This document shows positions 8,814 through 17,510 of a stretch of DNA of 48,808 bases, piece by piece. Source of the stretch: Lyngbya aestuarii BL J (GTDB lineage Bacteria; Cyanobacteriota; Cyanobacteriia; Cyanobacteriales; Microcoleaceae); assembly GCF_000478195.2 (NCBI RefSeq), contig NZ_AUZM01000046.1, positions 1 through 48,808 of the forward strand, given 5' to 3'. Under the pieces are notes generated by a model that saw only the letters and a program-made list of their open reading frames with translations, did not search any database and was not told the DNA's origin. The position numbers were made by a program, and so were the translations under genes. How positions within the stretch are numbered: position 1 is the stretch's first letter; each line of letters begins with the position of its first letter.

Positions 8814-9602
8814 TTAATTTGAGGAAGAACTTTCAGAATGTTCCGAGTTAGTATTTTGAGTATTAGTCTCGGAAGAATTCGAGGGAAGCATTTTGGGCGA
8901 TGAATCCTCTGTTTCCCTTTCTTCTGAAATGATTTCAGCTTTAATTTCTTTCATCTCCTCCTGTTTTCCTTGTGTCATTTTTTGAGCATTCCGTTTCAAT
9001 CCTTCCAAGTGTTCTCGGGTTTTCTCAAAATCCTCTTGTAAGAATTCAGCCGCTTGACCCATCTTTTTCCCTAACCCTTCTGAATATTGCTGAGGGTTTT
9101 TGAGGGCAGATTCTAACACAATTAGACGTTTATTTCCCGCACTCGAAACTGCTGTTGAGGGAAGAATATAAACCCCTTCCAATACACCTCGTAACCCCTG
9201 AGACGTATAGAGATAACTATAGACAAACCCTGTTTTCAACTCAAAAACATAGTCAACAATTGCACCAATTTTATTCCCACCATCTGTCCAAACTTCGTGA
9301 TTCATCACGTGAATTGCTTGTTCAGGTTTAGCCTCATTTTTAGACGCTTCATAGCTGCGACAATTGACCAGAACTGCATCTTCACCAATTTGAGTAATAT
9401 CGTCCCAAGTAAAAACTCGTTTTTGACCTCGAAGCAGTCCAGATTTACAAGTCAAAGCCATGACTTGATGGGACTGAGAATTAAGCCACAGTTGTTCCAC
9501 TCGACCTAAATCTTCAACCGTATTCCGTTCTAGCACTAATCGATTGATTAACTCACTGCGTTTAATCATCTTAATTTCAGTATTCATAGAGTCAGTCCCC
9601 AT
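8814..9602 (-). CDS. PRC-barrel domain protein
   Basis: PRC-barrel domains are small beta-barrels found in photosynthetic reaction centre H subunits, RimM and many cyanobacterial proteins of unknown function. Two such units are visible: one near 13-85 (RSELINRLVLERNTVEDLG ... VFTWDDITQIG) and a second near 95-170 (VMNHEVWTDGGNKIGAIVDYVFE ... YILPSTAVSSAGNKRLIVLE). The C-terminal 90 residues are a charged coiled-coil-like region (FLQEDFEKTREHLEGLKRN) and a Ser/Asn-rich end. ATG codons at residues 1, 6 and 12 are all possible starts. It lies between two paralogous FHA genes on the same strand, 100 to 145 bases from each, which suggests a shared process. Confidence 0.8.
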   Translation of the reverse strand: MGTDSMNTEIKMIKRSELINRLVLERNTVEDLGRVEQLWLNSQSHQVMALTCKSGLLRGQKRVFTWDDITQIGEDAVLVNCRSYEASKNEAKPEQAIHVMNHEVWTDGGNKIGAIVDYVFELKTGFVYSYLYTSQGLRGVLEGVYILPSTAVSSAGNKRLIVLESALKNPQQYSEGLGKKMGQAAEFLQEDFEKTREHLEGLKRNAQKMTQGKQEEMKEIKAEIISEERETEDSSPKMLPSNSSETNTQNTNSEHSESSSSN

Positions 9603-9702
9603 ACTAATGACAGTTTGATAACCGTTAAATCTTGATATCCTCTTGATTTTCTATTGAAATTGATACACCGCTAAAACCGTACAAAACAATCTAAAATAAA
9701 CC

Positions 9703-10167
9703 TCACTCAGTTTCTGTAATATCATCTTCATAGGGTTCAGCAGAGATTAATTGAGAAGATGTAGAAGATGAAATCGAATCAATTTGAACTTCAGTATTCA
9801 AATGATCAACCGTTTGTATTTGTCTTTGTGTAATTCCGATTCGACGCATTAAATGTTGAGTTTTCTCAGCAGAGATATTCAGCTTAATTTTTGGCCCCGA
9901 AATTGCTAAATGAATAATTTGTCCATCGACAATCGGAGATTTTTGAATCAGTTTGCCGTCGAGATAAGTGCCATTTGTTCCTAAACCAATAGCAGTCCAA
10001 GTTTTTTCTTGATGTCTTAGCTCGACATGATATCTAGAAACAACAGCACTGTATAAAACAACATCATTTTTAACAGAACGGCCGATCCGAATCACCTCCT
10101 TCTGTTCAAAAGTCCAAGTCCGAACGGGGATAGATTGGTTGGGATGAAGTAAAGTTAAGGTAATCAC
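9703..10167 (-). CDS. FHA-domain protein, paralogue of the gene at 8145-8669
   Basis: One FHA domain (IRIGRSVKNDVVLY, SRYHVEL, GTNGTYLDGKLI) is followed by a 50-residue polar tail. Compared with its paralogue the core histidine after Ser-Arg is a tyrosine (SRYH versus SRHH), which may affect the phosphothreonine pocket. The frame is open up to 10242, but the GTG at 10167 (protein VITLTLLHPNQSIPV) is chosen since the paralogue begins at the equivalent GTG; the longer form would start at TTG. The product would be 154 residues. It sits 100 bases before the PRC-barrel gene, same strand. Confidence 0.82.
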   Translation of the reverse strand: MITLTLLHPNQSIPVRTWTFEQKEVIRIGRSVKNDVVLYSAVVSRYHVELRHQEKTWTAIGLGTNGTYLDGKLIQKSPIVDGQIIHLAISGPKIKLNISAEKTQHLMRRIGITQRQIQTVDHLNTEVQIDSISSSTSSQLISAEPYEDDITETE

Positions 10168-10326
10168 ATTGACAGGTTTCAGTTCAAGTAGAGCACTCAA
10201 GACGAATTCTAGATTTTCCGTACCGATTTTGAACCCTAACAAATCGTGACTGATTGATCAGGTTACATCTCAAAATTTTCCTTTTAAAGTTTAGTTCAAA
10301 ATCATACCGGACATCTAAAATTTAAC

Positions 10327-11097
10327 TTAGGAGGGTTGTTGAAAAATAAATGAAACAAGGTCACCTTTTCCAAGAGAAATGCGATCGCCAGGTCGCAATC
10401 GATGTCGATTTCCCTTCGTCAGAGGAATATTATTGACATAAGTTCCGTTAGAACTGCCGACATCTTCAATATAGTAGAAACCTCCCTCAATGCGAATATC
10501 GGCATGAGTCCGAGAGACAACTTCCGAACTCGGGAAACCCGAAACATCAATATCTGGAGGAACTAGCTCATTAGGTTTACCCACGTGAATTACAGGTAAA
10601 TTGAGAGGGAGTTCTACAGTTACATTCGTCTGGATGTGAAGTAAATGTGCCGATTGGCTTTGAAGCTGAGTATTTGTACTCGCCGTTTTTGCAGCCGATA
10701 CTGTTGATGGAGTCGGATTGATTTCGTCAGGATTGGCAACAGACGCAACCCCCACGGGATCGGGATCGGGATCGGGATCGGGATTTGATTTTTCTAAAAC
10801 GGGAGACTCTAATGTAGAAGAAACAACAGGTTCAGGCATCACCAACGGCTCAGGTGTCACAGGAGCAGAGGGCGGGGAAACCACAGTCGGTAGAGCGGCT
10901 TCTTGTTCTTCTAAAGATGGCGATGTCGGTGTGGGCTGTAAATTGTAGCCACATTGACCGCAAAAAGCCGCATCACTTTGAATGGTTGCACCACAACTGG
11001 GACAAGCCATTGTACTCGGTAGGGGAGTATAGCAAGCTTCACATTGAGTTGCTCCCTCGGGATTTTGGTGATTGCAATTTGGACAAACAATCATCAC
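10327..11097 (-). CDS. Double zinc-ribbon and FHA-domain protein
   Basis: The N-terminus has two zinc-ribbon-like units: CPNCNHQNPEGATQCEAC (5-22) and CPSCGATIQSDAAFCGQC (33-50), each with two CxxC knuckles. A Pro/Ser/Thr/Val-rich linker with a Pro-Asp repeat follows (about 55-150). The C-terminal 100 residues form an FHA domain (IHVGKPNELVPPDIDVSG, VVSRTHADI, IEDVGSSNGTYVNN, LRPGDRISLG). This layout is common in cyanobacterial FHA adaptor proteins. It is the most upstream member of the FHA/PRC cluster on the minus strand. The start at 11097 is ATG; the next codon is also ATG. Confidence 0.88.
   Translation of the reverse strand: MMIVCPNCNHQNPEGATQCEACYTPLPSTMACPSCGATIQSDAAFCGQCGYNLQPTPTSPSLEEQEAALPTVVSPPSAPVTPEPLVMPEPVVSSTLESPVLEKSNPDPDPDPDPVGVASVANPDEINPTPSTVSAAKTASTNTQLQSQSAHLLHIQTNVTVELPLNLPVIHVGKPNELVPPDIDVSGFPSSEVVSRTHADIRIEGGFYYIEDVGSSNGTYVNNIPLTKGNRHRLRPGDRISLGKGDLVSFIFQQPS
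10755..10784. repeat. (CGGGAT)5 repeat encoding Pro-Asp units
   Basis: Five perfect hexamers inside the linker of the zinc-ribbon/FHA gene give a PDPDPDPD tract. Gain or loss of a unit would keep frame and change linker length. Confidence 0.9.
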
Positions 11098-11233
11098 TTT
11101 TTCAGTAGTCAGCTACTTACAATTCTGACACCTTAAGACACTATCAGCTATGAAATTGTGAGAAATAGGGAATAGGCAACAGGCAACAGTCAACAGGTTG
11201 CAGGTTACAGGTGATCGCTGAAAACAACTGATA

Positions 11234-11296
11234 ACTGTTAACTGTTCACTCTCAAGACTGGTCACTGATCACTGTTAACTATTCACTGTCAAGACT
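11234..11296. repeat. Two 26-base direct repeats, one overlapping the pgl stop codon
   Basis: The units at 11234-11259 and 11271-11296 (both beginning ACTGTTAACT) agree at 24 of 26 positions. The second covers the last codons and the TAA of pgl. The surrounding bases 11170-11270 are rich in related words such as AACAGGCAACAG and AACTGATAACTG. Similar words occur at 2466-2568 and 12020-12055, so it looks like a dispersed short-repeat family. Confidence 0.7.
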
Positions 11297-12003
11297 TGAC
11301 CTGCGGCTTCATCAAATAGCCACCACAGTTCCCCTTGAGGTTGAATTGCACGAGACGGATAAGCCATTTCATCGGCTGTTTCTGCAAAAACCTGGGTTAA
11401 TGCGGGTTGCTTGTTTGCACCTGTAACCAAAAACAGGACGCATTCAGCTTGGTTAATGAGCGGAACCGTAAAGGTGAGACGAGGTTGACCCGCTTTATTC
11501 CCCACTGCAATTAAGCGATCACGAACTTGTAACGCTTCTGTATGGGGAAATAGAGACGCAGTGTGAGCATCATCGCCCATACCGAGCAAAATCACATCAA
11601 AAGCTGGAAATTCTCCCGGTGAGACTTGAAAAAATCTCTGCAATTCGGCTTCATACTGACGAGAATCAGCGAGCGGATCATTTCCCGCCGTTGGCATTGG
11701 GTGAATATTATCTGCCGGAAACGCTACACAGTCAAGCCAAGCCAGACGAGCCATCCCTTCGTTACTATCCGGGTGATCGGGAGCAACGTAGCGTTCATCT
11801 CCCCAAAAAATATGAATTTTATCGAGAGGTAAATTTTCAGTCGCCAGTGCTTCATAAAGCGGTTTGGGCGTACCTCCTCCGGCCAACACCAGCGTAAACC
11901 TTCCTCGCGCTTCAATAGCGGGTGCAATTTTGTCCAAAATAATCGCTTTTGCTCGTTCTACAAGCTGATCACGACTGGGAAAAACTTCAATATTTTTTTT
12001 CAT
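11275..12003 (-). CDS. pgl: 6-phosphogluconolactonase
   Basis: This enzyme hydrolyses 6-phosphogluconolactone, the product of zwf, to 6-phosphogluconate. The 242-residue protein has the SOL/DevB family motifs LAGGGTPKPLYEAL (about 40-53), FWGDERYVAPDHPDSN (about 66-81) and LLGMGDDAHTASLFPHT (about 139-155, with the catalytic histidine). The length is typical. It lies 5 to 8 kb from the zwf group on the same strand but is separated by the FHA/PRC genes. Its final codons and stop lie within a 26-base repeat that is repeated just downstream, suggesting the C-terminus was reshaped by the repeat. Confidence 0.94.
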   Translation of the reverse strand: MKKNIEVFPSRDQLVERAKAIILDKIAPAIEARGRFTLVLAGGGTPKPLYEALATENLPLDKIHIFWGDERYVAPDHPDSNEGMARLAWLDCVAFPADNIHPMPTAGNDPLADSRQYEAELQRFFQVSPGEFPAFDVILLGMGDDAHTASLFPHTEALQVRDRLIAVGNKAGQPRLTFTVPLINQAECVLFLVTGANKQPALTQVFAETADEMAYPSRAIQPQGELWWLFDEAAGQVLTVNS

Positions 12004-12281
12004 TGTCCTTCAATCGAGTTCAACAACAAATAACAGGCATCAAGCATCAGGAATTGTAGATTAATCGTGGGTTTAACCCCTAGTTTCTCTTTGACCTAGC
12101 TCCTGACCAAATCAACAGCTAAAATAAAACTGTTAGAGTTTGAATAGCAAACCCGTGAGAATGGCAGTGACGAATTAATCCAGCCCAAGACTAGGTTACA
12201 CCCTGAGATTATCAGTGATTGACTGCTTGCGGTGAGAACTCTAATAATTTCTTTAATCCCTCTGGAACGGAAACTAAACCG

Positions 12282-13547
12282 ATGTCTATCTTTAAAAAAA
12301 CATCTGAGTCTCTCAGTGGTGTGACCAGCGCTCTCAAACCCCTGACCCAACCGAGATTCTGGGGTTCAATGGGCGTTACGGCGGTTGTTGTTGCTTTTAT
12401 TTGGCAAGTTTCAGAACATCCTGAATGGTTTGAGTTGGATGATATCAAGCAAGCGATTTCCGATTCGGGTAATTTAGAGGATCGACTTTCTCAAGAAGAA
12501 CGATCAATCGCCGCAGATATTGACAGTTCAGCCGTCTTACTCAAGGAATTAGAAGGGCCACAACTGTTACCCTTTCCGATGGACACTCCGATTAATGCAG
12601 GAGTTGGGGTTCAAGATCAGGTGCGTAAATCTCGTTTAGATCGCTCTACAACGCCTCAAACTTCCTCTAATCCCCGGTTGGAACAACAATCACCATCGGA
12701 TAACAGTTTACCTACTTTTTCGGTGACACCAACTCCCTCTGAACCGAATAATATTCTTAATTTCAATTCAACGCCGACTTTATCAACGACCACCCCTTCA
12801 CCTCAAAATCCTTCGGGCTTAACGCCTCAGATGACCTTTGATGCAAACTTTCCGAGTGCGACAGCGACAGAGGAAGGAACATCAACGCAGAGTCCCTTAC
12901 AAGCCGCGATGGATCAACAATCTATTTCTGGACAAGGACAATCTCAGAGTTCTAGCTCATCTTCCCCGTCTACTGACTATAATGATCCGGTTCTGAACTT
13001 CAATCAACCTCAAGTTAATTCTATCAATACTCCCGGAAGACCAATCCCTTCTACTCCGACAACCGTTGGGACTCAACCAACTGTTCAAATCCCACCAGCC
13101 ACATGGATTGTTCCTCGTACAACGACAACTCCCACTACCCCCACCAGCCCGATACCGACGACCAACTCCTATCAAACTAATATTTCGATTACTTCTCCTG
13201 TTATTCCTGCTCAACCGATTATTCAGCCTTCTCGAACTGGGGCGGCTGTAACTCCAGATCTACAGAGTATTTATAATTCCTATGGGGCTTATCCTAACGT
13301 GAATTCTAACGGTTCCTACGGCGCTCCTTTTCCCAATAATAATGCTTCTTCTCCTTCAGCCTATCCGGGCTATTCTAACAACGCTTCTACGAATCCCCAA
13401 GATTATCAAGTTAATCAAAATACCCTAATACAAAATAATCAGGCGGATCAATTTAATCAAATGAATCAGCGTCCTTTCTCTGCACCTCGTCCCGTTCCCG
13501 GGCGAAGAATTGGAGGGGGTGAAATCAACACTTTTGCTAACCCTTAA
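12282..13547 (+). CDS. Membrane-anchored Ser/Thr/Pro/Gln-rich protein, unknown
   Basis: The frame is open from a TTG at 12219, but the ATG at 12282 (MSIFKKTSESLSG) is the more natural start, giving 421 residues. A single hydrophobic segment (FWGSMGVTAVVVAFIW, about 26-41) follows a basic N-terminus. A short charged region (WFELDDIKQAISDSGNLEDRLSQ) comes next and then about 300 residues of low-complexity Ser/Thr/Pro/Asn/Gln. It resembles a surface- or periplasm-exposed tethered protein; no enzymatic motif is seen. It converges with the minus-strand membrane protein gene with only two bases between the two stop codons. Confidence 0.75.
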   Translation: MSIFKKTSESLSGVTSALKPLTQPRFWGSMGVTAVVVAFIWQVSEHPEWFELDDIKQAISDSGNLEDRLSQEERSIAADIDSSAVLLKELEGPQLLPFPMDTPINAGVGVQDQVRKSRLDRSTTPQTSSNPRLEQQSPSDNSLPTFSVTPTPSEPNNILNFNSTPTLSTTTPSPQNPSGLTPQMTFDANFPSATATEEGTSTQSPLQAAMDQQSISGQGQSQSSSSSSPSTDYNDPVLNFNQPQVNSINTPGRPIPSTPTTVGTQPTVQIPPATWIVPRTTTTPTTPTSPIPTTNSYQTNISITSPVIPAQPIIQPSRTGAAVTPDLQSIYNSYGAYPNVNSNGSYGAPFPNNNASSPSAYPGYSNNASTNPQDYQVNQNTLIQNNQADQFNQMNQRPFSAPRPVPGRRIGGGEINTFANP

Positions 13548-13549
13548 CG

Positions 13550-15340
13550 CTAATTTTGACCTTGTTTTAAGATACACTCAGCATCGAGTAGTTGTCGGTG
13601 TTCACTTCTAACCACTGCACAGCCTTCGACTAAGGTTGATAGGACAAATACTTGTTCTTGTTTGATGCTGTTTAAAATGGGTTCAACTAACTCGACTTGT
13701 CGAATTAAAACACGAGTGGAAATATAATCGGCTTTAAATGTACTTTCTCCATCGAGTAACCAAAAATCAATTCCATATTTACGGATAAAGTCTTGAACTT
13801 GACGGAGATCAGAACTATATTGAGCGTTAATCAAGTCTATTAACCGTTGCTGAAATGCAGTGTAATATTCCGTATGGTAGGGGTAGTCATATTCCTGTGC
13901 AATTAAGGTTGAACGTTGGGCTAAAGTGGGAATAAAATCGGCTTCTTCTGAGAGAGTCGCAACTAATGTATCTTTGGGTTGTTTCTGAAGAAATTCATAG
14001 ATGAGGGGTTCTTTTCCAGTACGATAAAGTTGATTCGGGAGAGTAACTCCAGGTAAAAAAGGAACAGTAACTAGCACAACCCCCAAACAGAACGTTAAGC
14101 TAAAAAGCATTAACTGATATCGAGTTAAACCGTTTTCTATGATTTGAATTAAAGCTCGTAATTGTGCTTCTAAGATTAATGTTACAGCTAAACCGGATGC
14201 TAAAATCAAGACAATTTTTAAGCTATGATAGGTGTAGCGAGTTGGAAAATAAAGCTGGAATAAAACAGCATGAGCTAAGAAATATAATACCAAAGAAGCT
14301 AAAATAATTTGTCCTAAAATTATAACGTTATAATGAATTTTTTGAGCGAGAGAAAAGCGTTCTGTTTGTTTAGCTAAAAAAGGAAATCCTAATCCAAATA
14401 AAGCGAGTGGCGGTAAAATTCCTAAAAACAGTAAACCCGTTTGAGGGGCGACTAACCAGTAAATGAAAGGATTATCGTGAAAGAAAAAAGCTCGTCCAAA
14501 TAAACCATCTAGAGGATAAAATTCAGGTTTTAATTTTGCTTGAGCAATGGTGATCATTTCACCAAATTCAGTTGTTGTCAGTTTGTAGGGAAGTAAAATC
14601 AAAACAGCGACAACTCCTCCGAATAACCATGCTAAACGGTTGAATTTAAGCGAAGAAAGTTTTATTTGATAATTTTGTAGATTAAATAGTCTTAAGGTGA
14701 GAATTCCTAAAAACAGGAGTGTAATTTGAGGATAAAATAAACCCGATAAAGCGATAATAATCAGCAAAGGAAATAACGAGTTCCGTAATAAGTAATATAA
14801 AAATGCGAAAAATATAGGATAAACAAAGGCTCTCGGCGTTGCAGAAACGAGATCATCTTCTATCCATAAAGTTTGATTTAAAATTAAGCTTGTGATTAAA
14901 CCCACAGCCGGAATAGGTAAGAATTGTAAGCTGACAGCAAAACAGTAGCCAGTCGTAATCAAGCCTAAAATTAACGGTAAAACTTTACTTGCAATTAGAG
15001 GATTAATTCCTAAAAATGCGAGAAACTCATAAAATTTTGTATAACCCCAAGGGGCGAGAGATTGTAAATAATTCGCAATTAAATCTTGAGGAAAAAGTTC
15101 AGGATCAATAAATCTTTGCATCCAAAAAACGTGTTGTCTTGCATCATCTTGAATCACATATTCACTTGTAAAAGCTTGTTGCATAGAAAGCAAACCATAT
15201 CCCAATACAATCAATAGACTCAGAACTAGACAAAATCTTAGAGTAGGATGAGAAAGAGAAGTTGTTTGAGTAGTTAAAAACCGATGTAAACGTTTAATTA
15301 AGCGATGAGAAAATGGTTTTAAGCTTTTCAGGTTGAACAT
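13550..15340 (-). CDS. Polytopic membrane protein, GT-C glycosyltransferase-like
   Basis: A 596-residue protein with about ten or more hydrophobic segments and a soluble C-terminal part (about 455-590). After the first transmembrane helix comes VIQDDARQHVFWMQRFID (62-79), an acidic pair in the first loop, which is the position where GT-C glycosyltransferases carry their catalytic Asp/Glu. Many cyanobacterial proteins of this shape are annotated only as hypothetical. The gene lies 62 bases downstream of the LptF/G-type permease on the same strand, so a role in envelope glycan or lipopolysaccharide work is plausible but unproved. The start is ATG at 15340. Confidence 0.7.
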   Translation of the reverse strand: MFNLKSLKPFSHRLIKRLHRFLTTQTTSLSHPTLRFCLVLSLLIVLGYGLLSMQQAFTSEYVIQDDARQHVFWMQRFIDPELFPQDLIANYLQSLAPWGYTKFYEFLAFLGINPLIASKVLPLILGLITTGYCFAVSLQFLPIPAVGLITSLILNQTLWIEDDLVSATPRAFVYPIFFAFLYYLLRNSLFPLLIIIALSGLFYPQITLLFLGILTLRLFNLQNYQIKLSSLKFNRLAWLFGGVVAVLILLPYKLTTTEFGEMITIAQAKLKPEFYPLDGLFGRAFFFHDNPFIYWLVAPQTGLLFLGILPPLALFGLGFPFLAKQTERFSLAQKIHYNVIILGQIILASLVLYFLAHAVLFQLYFPTRYTYHSLKIVLILASGLAVTLILEAQLRALIQIIENGLTRYQLMLFSLTFCLGVVLVTVPFLPGVTLPNQLYRTGKEPLIYEFLQKQPKDTLVATLSEEADFIPTLAQRSTLIAQEYDYPYHTEYYTAFQQRLIDLINAQYSSDLRQVQDFIRKYGIDFWLLDGESTFKADYISTRVLIRQVELVEPILNSIKQEQVFVLSTLVEGCAVVRSEHRQLLDAECILKQGQN

Positions 15341-15402
15341 ATTGAAACGACAGATACTCCCGATGATTTAAGGATGCTTTGAAAGTTTTTTAAGTTGTAG
15401 TT

Positions 15403-16581
15403 TTAACGAGAGGTTTTATAAAGGAAAAATCCTGAAGCCCCTAAACCTATCACAATGGGTAGCCAACCCGCAAGAAAAGGGCTAATAATGGCTTTTTGTC
15501 CCAACGCCCCGGTGATAAATGCCAACATATAATAAGAAAAAATAATGATGATACTAATCCCGAAACTGGTTGATCGACTCGTTCGTTGATGTTGAGAACC
15601 CAAAGCAGCCCCTAATAATCCAAACACCACACAAACAAACGGAAGGGAATATTTTTGTTGAATTCTAACTTTAGTTTTCTGAACAATCTTTTCATTCCCA
15701 CTACTTTTCATCAGTTCTAAATATTCATGGGCTTGGATAACATTCATTTCGTCATAGCGGCGTTTCCGACTCGCTAAATCTAAAGGAACCCGAGGCAATT
15801 TTAATTCTTTGTGATCAAAACGGATAATATTACGATAAGAGCCTTGAGGATCAATCATATAAACCGTACCATCAAAAAAGTCCCAACTCTGTTGTTTCCC
15901 ATTCCAGACGGCTGATTCAGAGGAGATAATTTGAGTGATGCCTTGTTGAGACTTATCCAAAATCGTCACTTCATTCATGTATTTTCCATCAAATTCTTGA
16001 GCATAGAATAACCGCACAAGAATAGTTATTTCTTCATCGGAGTCTTCGATAGGAATTGTACGATACTCGGGATAAAAAATATTTTCTTCTTGAACCGGAA
16101 GCCGATCTTGATGCAAGGCTTGTTCGAGAGTAATTGAAGCCCGATAGTTAGTTGCTGGAACAATTAACTCATTGAAAACAAACATAGAGGCGGTAATAAA
16201 TAAGCTAAAAATTAGCGTCGGAATCACCAACCGATAAATACTAATTCCACAACTTCGCAAGGCGACAATTTCACTATCACTCGACATTCGCCCATAAACA
16301 ATCAGCGTTGTCAAGACCATTGACATGGGAAAGGATAAGACAACAAACTCAGGCATCTTTAATAAAAAGATTTGGATCGCAATGCTCACATCCAAACCCG
16401 ACTCAGCCACTTTCCGAACTAAGTCAAAAACCGTATCGATCGAAAGAGCGACAGAAGTAAATAATCCGACACCAAACAAAAATGGGGCAATGAGTTCACT
16501 AATAATATAGCGATCTAAAATCGATAGATAGAAACTCGGAAATTGAAAAGAATTAATAGACTTGGAAACTGATGTTTTCAT
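15403..16581 (-). CDS. LptF/LptG-family permease (YjgP/YjgQ)
   Basis: LptF and LptG form the inner-membrane channel of the lipopolysaccharide exporter LptB2FG. The 392-residue protein has the family signature: N-terminal LDRYIISELIAPFLFGVGLF, three early transmembrane helices, a central periplasmic beta-jellyroll (about 130-280) and three C-terminal helices. The motif MSSDSEIVALRSCGIS is typical for the cytoplasmic coupling loop that contacts LptB. Its ATG overlaps the lptB stop by four bases, which shows translational coupling. Cyanobacteria often have a single such permease, so whether to call it LptF or LptG is arbitrary. Confidence 0.92.
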   Translation of the reverse strand: MKTSVSKSINSFQFPSFYLSILDRYIISELIAPFLFGVGLFTSVALSIDTVFDLVRKVAESGLDVSIAIQIFLLKMPEFVVLSFPMSMVLTTLIVYGRMSSDSEIVALRSCGISIYRLVIPTLIFSLFITASMFVFNELIVPATNYRASITLEQALHQDRLPVQEENIFYPEYRTIPIEDSDEEITILVRLFYAQEFDGKYMNEVTILDKSQQGITQIISSESAVWNGKQQSWDFFDGTVYMIDPQGSYRNIIRFDHKELKLPRVPLDLASRKRRYDEMNVIQAHEYLELMKSSGNEKIVQKTKVRIQQKYSLPFVCVVFGLLGAALGSQHQRTSRSTSFGISIIIIFSYYMLAFITGALGQKAIISPFLAGWLPIVIGLGASGFFLYKTSR

Positions 16582-17306
16582 AGTTGAAAGCTATCACCAA
16601 GATAATATTGTCGTACTAGAGGATTATTGTAGAGTTCTTCGGTTGAACCCGCAGCAAAAATTTGTCCGTCTCGCATAATGTAAGCTCGATCGGTGATTTT
16701 CAGCGTTTCACGAACATTGTGATCGGTAATCAAAATTCCCATCTGGCGATCGCGAAGTCGGGCGACAATTTGTTGAATTTCAGAAACGGCAATCGGATCA
16801 ACTCCTGCAAATGGTTCATCAAGCAACAAAAAGTTAGGAAGTCTGACACCAGAAGCCAAAGAACGGGCAAGTTCTGTTCGTCGTCGTTCTCCTCCTGAGA
16901 CTTGATTTCCCATGGTATCAGCCACTTTATCCAAGCGAAACTCCCGCAATAAAGTATTTAGTCGAGAATGCCACAAATGGGGAGGAACTTGGGTTTGTTG
17001 CAAGATTAACAGAATATTGTCTCTTACGGTTAAATGACGAAAAATACTCGCTTCTTGTGTCAGATATCCAATTCCTAGTCGCGCCCGTTTGTGTATAGGT
17101 AAAGTGGTAATGTCCTGTTCTTCGAGATAAACCTTACCTTCATCGGGTTTTTCGAGTCCTGTAGCGATGTAAAATGTGGTTGTCTTTCCGGCTCCATTTG
17201 GCCCAAGTAAGCCGACAATTTCCCCTTGAGAAACCGACAAGTTTACCCGACTGACAACTGTGCGTTTTCCATAGGATTTGTGGATATTTTCCAGGACAAT
17301 TTTCAT
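16578..17306 (-). CDS. lptB: LptB, lipopolysaccharide export ATPase
   Basis: The 242-residue ABC ATPase has Walker A GPNGAGKT (35-42), signature VSGGE (136-140), Walker B with catalytic Glu (LLLDEP, 161-166) and the switch histidine in ITDHN (His196). LptB-specific features are the YLTQEASIFRHLTVRDNI Q-loop region and the C-terminal SFQL tail. It powers extraction of lipopolysaccharide from the inner membrane with the adjacent permease. It overlaps that permease by four bases and lies 204 bases after the LptA/C-like gene, same strand. Confidence 0.95.
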   Translation of the reverse strand: MKIVLENIHKSYGKRTVVSRVNLSVSQGEIVGLLGPNGAGKTTTFYIATGLEKPDEGKVYLEEQDITTLPIHKRARLGIGYLTQEASIFRHLTVRDNILLILQQTQVPPHLWHSRLNTLLREFRLDKVADTMGNQVSGGERRRTELARSLASGVRLPNFLLLDEPFAGVDPIAVSEIQQIVARLRDRQMGILITDHNVRETLKITDRAYIMRDGQIFAAGSTEELYNNPLVRQYYLGDSFQL

Positions 17307-17510
17307 AAATTGATCAACCTATACTTCTGCCGATGTCAGTGAATTCAGACAAACACGACTAAACCCCAGTACAAGATTTAGACTCAAAAAGTCGGATCAG
17401 GGGTCAACTCGCACGAACAAAATATCTACTCTTTTACGAGGGTCTATTTCGGCAGTTTTCTCCGATTCACTGATCATCCCCATAAGTTAAAAGAGTTACT
17501 GGGTCGGGAT

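Noticed and set aside
10718-10948. Gly/Ser-rich plus-strand frame opposite the zinc-ribbon/FHA gene
   Set aside because: It is the antisense of the Pro-Asp repeat and linker region and has no independent support.
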